NCBI GenBank assembly: GCA_023078555.1
Contig: CM041203.1
Location: forward strand, 2,309,481 to 2,373,480
Direction: 5' to 3'
Length of the DNA: 64,000 nt
From: Ulva prolifera
Taxonomy: Eukaryota; Chlorophyta; Ulvophyceae; Ulvales; Ulvaceae
Within the stretch, counting starts at the first letter, position 1. Each line of letters opens with the position of its first letter. The notes beneath the pieces were generated by a model. That model saw nothing but the letters and a program-made list of their open reading frames with translations, was not told the origin of the DNA and did no database searches. Both the position numbers and the translations under genes were made by a program. Below, piece after piece: positions 58,226 to 64,000 of the stretch.

Positions 58226-59076
58226 TGTTGTGGGATATCCATATCTGGGGATCCAAGAATATAGATGACATAATCAAGGGAGGAGTCATCTAACAAAGGA
58301 CTCGTTGCTTCAGGTGAGCCCTAGTGGTTAGAGCATGTAGTGTGTACTCATGAGGTCACCGGTTCAATTCTTACTTTCATTTCTGCCGCGCGACTTTACG
58401 CGATGGCAAGGTACGCTCCCCTCCACGTCGTCATGCACAGTCAGCATGCTTACCAGCTCAGGCACGCGCATTAACCCCTGTGCACACTCGATGAGACTAA
58501 CACGCGTCTTGACAGGTATCGGTGAGCAGACTTCGTAATCTGCCTCACAGCTTCCATCTTCATTACACCTTCCGCTGTGTGAGCTCCTCCCGAGCGATCG
58601 CATCCCAGTCAGCATAGCTCTCGAGCTTAAGGGAGTCCCAGTTATATGAGTTCGGTTACAGCGGGTTGGGCCCCCGTGGACTCGGGACGCGAAGAGAAGG
58701 TTCCAACATTCCATCAGGAGTATCGAAGATATCCCACAGTTATCAGATCTGGATCTCCCTACGCTCGATCCTCGTTAAGGGGGGAAGTGTTGTGGGATAT
58801 CCATATCTGGGGATCCAAGAATATAGATGACATAATCAAGGGAGGAGTCATCTAACAAAGGACTCGTTGCTTCAGGTGAGCCCTAGTGGTTAGAGCATGT
58901 AGTGTGTACTCATGAGGTCACCGGTTCAATTCTTACTTTCATTTCTGCCGCGCGACTTTACGCGATGGCAAGGTACGCTCCCCTCCACGTCGTCATGCAC
59001 AGTCAGCATGCTTACCAGCTCAGGCACGCGCATTAACCCCTGTGCACACTCGATGAGACTAACACGCGTCTTGACA
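58226..59076 (+). mobile_element. Miniature LTR retrotransposon (TRIM), intact, nested in the LINE 3' UTR
   Basis: Two direct 289-bp LTRs (58226-58514 and 58788-59076), both starting TGTTGTGGG and ending CTTGACA, appear identical. They flank a 273-bp internal region without coding capacity. Just inside the 5' LTR, GGTATCGGTGAGC resembles an initiator-Met tRNA primer-binding site. AAGGGGGGAAG (58777-58787) is a polypurine tract abutting the 3' LTR. A 5-bp target duplication, CTTAC, lies at 58221-58225 and 59077-59081. Removing the element plus one CTTAC restores the LINE 3' UTR seen in other copies. Each LTR contains tRNA-like boxes (see next entry). It is non-autonomous and must use another element's proteins. 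Confidence 0.93.
58315..58384 (+). promoter_or_regulatory. tRNA-like Pol III boxes inside the 5' LTR
   Basis: CTAGTGGTTAGAGC (A-box-like, 58321) and CCGGTTCAATTC (B-box-like, 58359), with ACTCATGAGG (CAT in the anticodon position) between them. Spacing is that of a tRNA gene. The same sequence recurs in the 3' LTR at 58877-58946. The acceptor stem is not convincing, so this is a tRNA relic or internal promoter, not a functional tRNA gene. Confidence 0.65.
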
Positions 59077-61546
59077 CTTACACACACACGAACACTACAA
59101 CCGCACTCACACCTCAGTCCGGCAGGATCGCGTCCTCCAGGCCCGCATCATACCGCAACCCCTGCTCCCGAGAGATGACAAGCCCAGACTTCCGATACAT
59201 ATCCGCATTGCCACGCTAGCGCTGCAATGACACCGACAACACCCGCAGCGCCCACTGGACAAACGCGCCTTTGGAGATGCGCCCACTGGCAGCGGCCACA
59301 TCCCCCAACTGACCGACGAACCTCACGGCAGCCTTGCCCATGAAGCCACACGATTCGACTGCAAACGGAACAAACCAAAACGCGGCATGGTCAGGCACGT
59401 CCCGCCGGAAGCGGTCCCGCTTCCTGTCCTCCGCACGTTCCGCCGTCGCACCCGTCTCCCGCGCCGCAGCGGCCACGTACGAGGCCGCCGGCGCATGTGT
59501 GACCACGACGTCCACGGCCGCCATCTCCAGGCGCGGCATGACCACGACGATGTCCCCGCGGCGATTCAGCTCCACACCCGCGCCCCTCGCGAGGGCACGG
59601 TAGAGCGGCTCCAGGGCAGACTGCAGTCCGGCGTAAGAGGCGACCAGGCGCAAAGCACGAGCCAGGTTGTCATGGCGCATCTGGGTCTCCTTTGCCACCG
59701 TCTTGCAGACCATGGCATGGTCTGGTTCGGCGGCAACACCTGCACTGCATTTGCACGGAGGGGGGGGGACGTCCTTCGGGACGCGGATTCGCAGGCGGTG
59801 CCACTCTGCCAGGACAAACATGTCGTCGCCCAAGGTGAGAACGCCGCCCGGCAGAGCGGAGAGGAAGGCGCCTGCAGGCCCCCCCCCCCCCCCCCCCCCC
59901 CGACGCGCTCCTGAGCCACGCCGCTTCCCGCCTGCCGGCCGGCGTGTCGAGGTCAATGCCCTGTAGCTGGAGTGAGGCCGCATGGTCCGCGACCGCCTCG
60001 AGCTGGGCCGCCAGCAGCTTGTCCGCGACGAACTCGTCCGGTAGGTCGCGGGCTTCGGCCTCCCACCCCAGCAGCTCATGCAGCACGTCGAACAAGCCCT
60101 GCCAGCGCTGCAGCAGACTGCCCCGGCTGCAGCCGCAGAGGGGGCGGAGCAGGTCCGGGCAGCCGGCGAGGTTGCGCTCGGCCATGCCGGCCCCCAACAG
60201 GAAAGCCGCGTCAGCGACACTGTCCACCAGCATCGTCAGTCCGAGCCCGCCATGCCTGACAGGGGACATCAGTCGATAAGACAGCCGCCGCGTCTCAACA
60301 TCAGTGGCTGAGTTGTCAGACGCGGCATCAGCCTCTGCAACCTCAGGCGGCAGGCACAGGATTGCAGCGGCACCGCGCCACACAGCGGCCTCCGCCCTGC
60401 GCATGTGCGGCTCGACCACGGCATACGGCACCGTCCGCATCAGGTGCGTCATGCGCACACTCAGGGACACACGCAGCAGGAGGAACTGCGCCTGCACTGA
60501 GAGCGGGATGCGCACGAGGGTCTCGACGAGGCCCTCAACCTCGCGTGCCTGCGCGTCCAGCGCCTCGGCGACGTACTCCGGGGTGCCTAGCGGCGTGCCG
60601 ACTGCCTTGAAGCCCTCGTGCAGATCCCGAATGCCGAGCTCTGCGGCCACAGCGGCCGCCGCCTCGGCGTCAGTGCTGTGGACGCCACATTTGGCCGGGT
60701 TCACCTCCAGCCCGACGCTGCGCACGCCATCAGCTTCCATGCACAGCCGCCGGAACACGGCAGCTCCAGCCGCAAGGTCGCCCGCGTTGCTGGTGTCGTC
60801 CAGGTACGCCACCACATGTACAGGGGCGCCGGCGCCTGACGCGTCAACGCGCTCCAGGACAGGCTGCAGGGTCAACGCAACAGGAGGGGGCCCAGGGGTC
60901 ACCTTGGCGGACGCCACGTTGGCAGAGAACCGGCTCGACGTCCTCCAGAGCGCCCGCGATGTGCAGCGGGGTCCCGGCGCCGTACGCCCATTGCGTGAAG
61001 GGCAGCAGCGCCGGGGCACGCTCCTTCACGGCAGCGAACATGGCCGCGCTGTCGATGCAGTTGAAGGCGTTCTTCATGTCGACCGAGAACACCGAAGCGC
61101 CCTCAGCGAGAGCGAAGACAGGCCGTGCACGACTGTCTCGGTCCCGCCCCGTGTGCCAACGCCGACCTGCAGCGGCGCCAGGCTCTCTCCGATGCCGCGG
61201 CCGTACTCGCGCAGGGTGCAAACTGCCGCGAACCGGTACCAGGGCTCCCCCACCGCGATCGGCCGCGTGCCACCATCCGGCTTCTCCAGGCCGATGAGGA
61301 GCCCGTCCAGCAGGAACGTCTCCCGTCGCAGCATGCCGGACAGCATGTGGTTGACGACTGCCAGCAGCGCGTCGATGGCTGCGTCCGAGGACCGGCATGC
61401 TGCGCAGATCATCTCGAACGTCAAGCCGGACGGGCCGGCTGATGACCCTCGATGGTGTGCGCTCACGGCGGCCTACAGCCAAGTCTAGATCTGTGCAGAA
61501 GAGTAGCTGTGGTGGTTTTGCTCCTGCGGTGCTCGCAGCCTCAACC

Positions 61547-61608
61547 GGTTATTCGGATGAGATTCGGTTTCAGTGTTTGTTTTCTCCCGTTCACTCTTTT
61601 GTAAATAC
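61547..61608 (+). repeat. LINE 3'-end fragment upstream of the LINE
   Basis: TTCGGATGAGATTCGG, TTTCAGTGTTTGTTTTCTCC and GTTCACTCTTTTGTAA on the plus strand, opposite to the LINE it abuts. Confidence 0.85.
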
Positions 61609-61734
61609 ACGCTGACCTGCCTACCATCCTTGTAGTGTTTGTTAGCATGTTGTACAGCCGATCAGGGAAATCTGTCCTGCATCAGTCATCAGCGTGAGCC
61701 AGTTGTTGCCAGTGTCGCAGAAGTCCAATGTAGA

Positions 61735-61870
61735 GAGGGTTGCGGTATGATGCGGGCCTGGAGGACGCGGTCCTGCCGGACTGAGGCGTGCACGGGGGCG
61801 AGGTTGTAGTGCGATCATGTACATGTACATGTGAGATTCTTTTGCAGTATTTGTCTCTCCCGATCACTGT
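61735..61870 (+). repeat. LINE 3' UTR fragment
   Basis: GGTTGCGGTATGATGCGGGC, CTGGAGGACGCGGTCCTG and CCGGACTGAGG match the reverse complement of 59105-59160 (LINE 3' UTR). It is followed by a decayed terminal block (TTTGTCTCTCCCGATCACTG). Confidence 0.75.
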
Positions 61871-62233
61871 GGAGTCACTGCGAAGTGGGCTAAAAAATCA
61901 CGACACAAGAATCTCCATCGAAACAGGCAGCCTGAGCTGATAGATGTACCAGAGAGATGCATGTAAACAATCACTCGGAGCGCAATGGCGACTGCACCCT
62001 GCGACATGTATAGCACGCTGCGCATTCGCCATCGCAGCCTCTTATGGCCAATGCATGCTTCCGAACGAACACCGCTTCTCATGTTGGCACGTTTGCCATA
62101 TGTATCGACACAGAACATGGCCGGCGGCCCCATGGCCATGCATGGGCCCTGCTCGTGATATGCACGCATTCATCCCGCAAGCGTGTGACTACGTTCTGGA
62201 TTGCTTTCGTCACGCGCTCGTTCGAAGATTAAT
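61871..62233. other. Spacer, no feature
   Basis: About 360 bp without a recognised gene or repeat, ending in the TTAAT that flanks the foldback element. Confidence 0.4.
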
Positions 62234-62627
62234 TGTGGCAATCCAGTGATATGGCCGCTATACCACTGGACCCTTGCACGTCGCGACGTGCAAGGGTCCA
62301 GTGGTATAGCGGCCATATCACTGGATTGCCACAAAAGTTGGGTTCGTGAGGTCGGTAGTTCGACACCCGCCTTGCACAGTCAGGTCGCGGCCACTCGTGT
62401 CGCGTTAAGTGGGGCATAGGATCACGGGACCAGCGTAAGTCCAGAGAGGCAGTGGTCGGATCGATGCTGAAACGGACCGGGGGAGCTGGAGGACTGGCCA
62501 GCCTCAGATCTCAGAGGACCCAGCTTTTGTGGCAATCCAGTGATATGGCCGCTATACCACTGGATCCTTGCACGTCGCGACGTGCAAGGGTCCAGTGGTA
62601 TAGCGGCCATATCACTGGATTGCCACA
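62234..62627. mobile_element. Foldback element made of two 100-bp palindromes
   Basis: Each end is itself a palindrome centred on GTCGCGAC: 62234-62333 (perfect by eye) and 62528-62627 (one mismatch pair, GGATCC against GGACCC). Arms read TGTGGCAATCCAGTGATATG inwards from each side. The 194-bp centre has no ORF; its edges, AAAAGTTGGG and CCCAGCTTTT, extend the inverted repeat. TTAAT flanks both outer ends (62229-62233 and 62628-62632), a likely target duplication (or TTAA). It is non-coding, so it would be mobilised in trans. Class is unassigned; TTAA sites would suggest piggyBac-like transposition, but that is speculative. Confidence 0.85.
62288..62377 (+). other. tRNA-like sequence across palindrome and core
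   Basis: GTGCAAGG (62288) and CCTTGCAC (62370) can pair as an 8-bp acceptor stem. Inside are CAGTGGTATAGCGG (A-box/D-arm-like) and GGTAGTTCGACACC (B-box-like). The T-arm stem does not close properly, so this is a degenerate tRNA or Pol III promoter relic. The A-box half is repeated in every palindrome arm. Confidence 0.55.
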
Positions 62628-62632
62628 TTAAT

Positions 62633-62899
62633 TGTGACCGAACGGGGGACACGTATGTTCAGGAGATTAGTATTGCACGGGGTCGCACGCGGGCTTGAAC
62701 GAACGCGCCAGCTTCATGATCCGGGATACGCGCGTACGTGCCGAGCAGCGGCCACGCGAGCAGCGGCCACGCCCCCCATGCGGCCACTGGCAGAGAATTC
62801 TCTTAACCGTCCAGCAGCCTTGCCCGTGCATGTGCCGCACGCCTCCACAGCAAAGGCAGCCGAGCGGAAGCCTGCATATGCGCATGATTAGGAACCTCT
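62633..62899. other. Spacer
   Basis: No recognised feature between the foldback element and a LINE remnant. Confidence 0.4.
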
Positions 62900-63115
62900 C
62901 GGTAGGGGTACGTATACCGGACGTCCGCCCACTCGTGCTCCGCGACTGCAACCGCAGCACGAGTGGCGGCGGCCGCATACGAGGCCTCTGGCGCATATGC
63001 ATGCGTGAATATGGCGACGATCGGCGTACCTGGCAGACACCTCAAGGCGCGGCATGACCACGACGGCGCGCGTCCACGATCCCGGGGCCCGCGGCGATGC
63101 TTCTCCACCTGATAA
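62900..63115 (-). repeat. Decayed LINE endonuclease-domain fragment
   Basis: CAAGGCGCGGCATGACCACG, CCGCGGCGAT and CATACGAGGC match 59470-59575 of the LINE. The minus strand reads AVVVMPRLEVSA against IVVVMPRLEMAA there. It is interrupted and diverged. Confidence 0.7.
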
Positions 63116-64000
63116 TACATAGTTCACCCGGCCGCCGCGTGACACTGTACGAGAGATGACCGTATTTGATATGATCAAGAGATTTAAGATGAGTCATGTT
63201 CAGGTGCACGAAAAACTGCGTCATGATTCCGCTCGCCCGTTCGTGCGACACGGTAGACGTGGCCATGGCGCATCAAATTCCACCCTTTCACGTCGTCGAA
63301 CCTGCGTCTTTCCGAGGTGCTGCGCATGTGCGCGTGTGAGCCGCAAAAAGGACACAAGCGTGAACGCATATGCTGCGGCTGTGCACAGCTGTCAAGACCT
63401 GGCGAGGCATGCGCATGCATGCAAATCCTCGGACCGCACCGCGCAACTCTGGTTTTCAGCCAAGCTCGGTGTGTTCACATCCAAGGTTTGGCATGACTCA
63501 GCAGGCTGAGGCCGAGCGAGCCCGCCATGCCAGCCCCCAATTCCACCAGCTTGCTGGCTTGCTTAGCACTTGTAGGAGTAGCAGATGTAAATTATGTGGC
63601 AGGTAGGATCCATGTGAGGTGCTGTCCACCTCCATATATGCCCAAAAACTGGCTTTTTCAATTCTCAGTGGAAGGATGAGTCACAGGCCACTGTGACACC
63701 CCAGAGTGCATTACCACTGTAGTTGTGTTGTGAAAATTCGCAGCCTCGAGGCCAAATAACCAACATGCAGCTCGACCAAAATCCGCCCGACCAGCACTTC
63801 ACATACACCTCAAGTGATCTCCTGTTCGAATCTGAGCCTCAATCCTTGCACACCAGCTCCAACAGCTATTCTGCGTGGCGAGCCCGAACATGCGTGTGCT
63901 TCACCATTTTCTGTGCTGAAAGTTGCTGTGCACTCAGTCTGACAAATCGAAGGCATTCACCAGCAGCTTTTTTGCGTGCTTCGCGAATCTGCAATCCAGT
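63116..64000. other. Window end, no supported gene
   Basis: About 880 bp with short frames only. No motif, tRNA or repeat match was seen. Confidence 0.4.

Larger units (their letters stand above)
58140..61482 (-). mobile_element. Non-LTR retrotransposon (LINE), RT plus restriction-like endonuclease, frameshifted
   Basis: Minus strand. RT blocks occur in successive frames: GPSGLTFEMICAA and GTRPIAVGEPWYRFAA (61466-61074); VFSVDMKNAFNCID (motif A) and RGVRQGDPWAPSC (motif B, about 61090-60880); VVAYLDDTSNAG (motif C) and LEVNPAKCGVHS (from 60820). After RT comes a Cys/His cluster (PPCKCSAG...DHAMVC) and RRGDIVVVMPRLEMAAVDVV, AEDRKRDRF, FVPFAVESCGFMGKAA, resembling the PD-(D/E)XK endonuclease of R2/CRE-type LINEs. 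The stop is at 59216. The 3' UTR runs 59215-59077 and resumes at 58225-58140 after the nested TRIM, ending CTCTTTTGTA. At least three frame changes occur, one at a C(23) tract (59879-59901). The 5' part is missing. It is a dead copy. Confidence 0.85.

Noticed and set aside
62234-62627. Reading the repeated palindromes as a CRISPR-like or terminator structure
   Set aside because: There are only two units, the context is a eukaryotic genome, target-duplication-like TTAAT flanks them, and arms are far longer than in either alternative.

Overview
The window looks like nuclear DNA of a green alga (Chlorophyta; genus not determinable from sequence alone). Genes are split by short GT-AG (and some GC-AG) introns, and acceptors typically end in TGCAG. 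A plant-type APS reductase with a fused thioredoxin-like domain, a plastid-type Obg GTPase, a plant/protist organellar family-A DNA polymerase and plant-type ARP7 sit beside two ciliary axoneme genes (CFAP251 and a ZMYND12-like protein). That mix of plastid and cilium genes fits a chlorophyte. Exon structures below were assembled by hand from reading-frame phase, splice sites and remembered family architecture. No search was run.

Layout: 0-38 kb is gene-dense single-copy DNA. In order it holds ARP7 (+, 5' end outside), APS reductase (+), a helical-repeat plastid-type protein (-), a low-complexity and ancient-repeat stretch, a small unknown protein (-), UNC-50 (+), a ZMYND12-like TPR protein (-), organellar DNA polymerase (+, 12 exons), CFAP251 (-), Obg (+), a secreted PI-PLC X-domain protein (-), an unknown multi-exon protein (-) and an MFS-like transporter (+). 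Introns of the DNA polymerase gene carry three related C/D-box snoRNA-like sequences.

38-54 kb holds three ornithine decarboxylase copies on the minus strand. Their internal exons have identical lengths (228 and 550 bp). The first copy lacks its N-terminal exon and is frameshifted; the other two look intact except that their true 5' ends are unresolved.

45-64 kb is a mobile-element graveyard. It contains a frameshifted non-LTR retrotransposon with an apparent C-terminal restriction-like endonuclease domain, and many scattered copies of its 3' end. Nested in that element's 3' UTR is a very young miniature LTR retrotransposon (TRIM) with apparently identical 289-bp LTRs, a 5-bp target duplication and tRNA-like Pol III boxes inside the LTRs. 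Nearby are a foldback element built of two 100-bp palindromes that also embed tRNA-like sequence, a tRNA-derived SINE-like element and a 678-bp (TG)n tract. The recurring theme of Pol III-type promoter boxes inside three unrelated-looking mobile elements, together with the intronic snoRNA family, is the most unusual content of the window.
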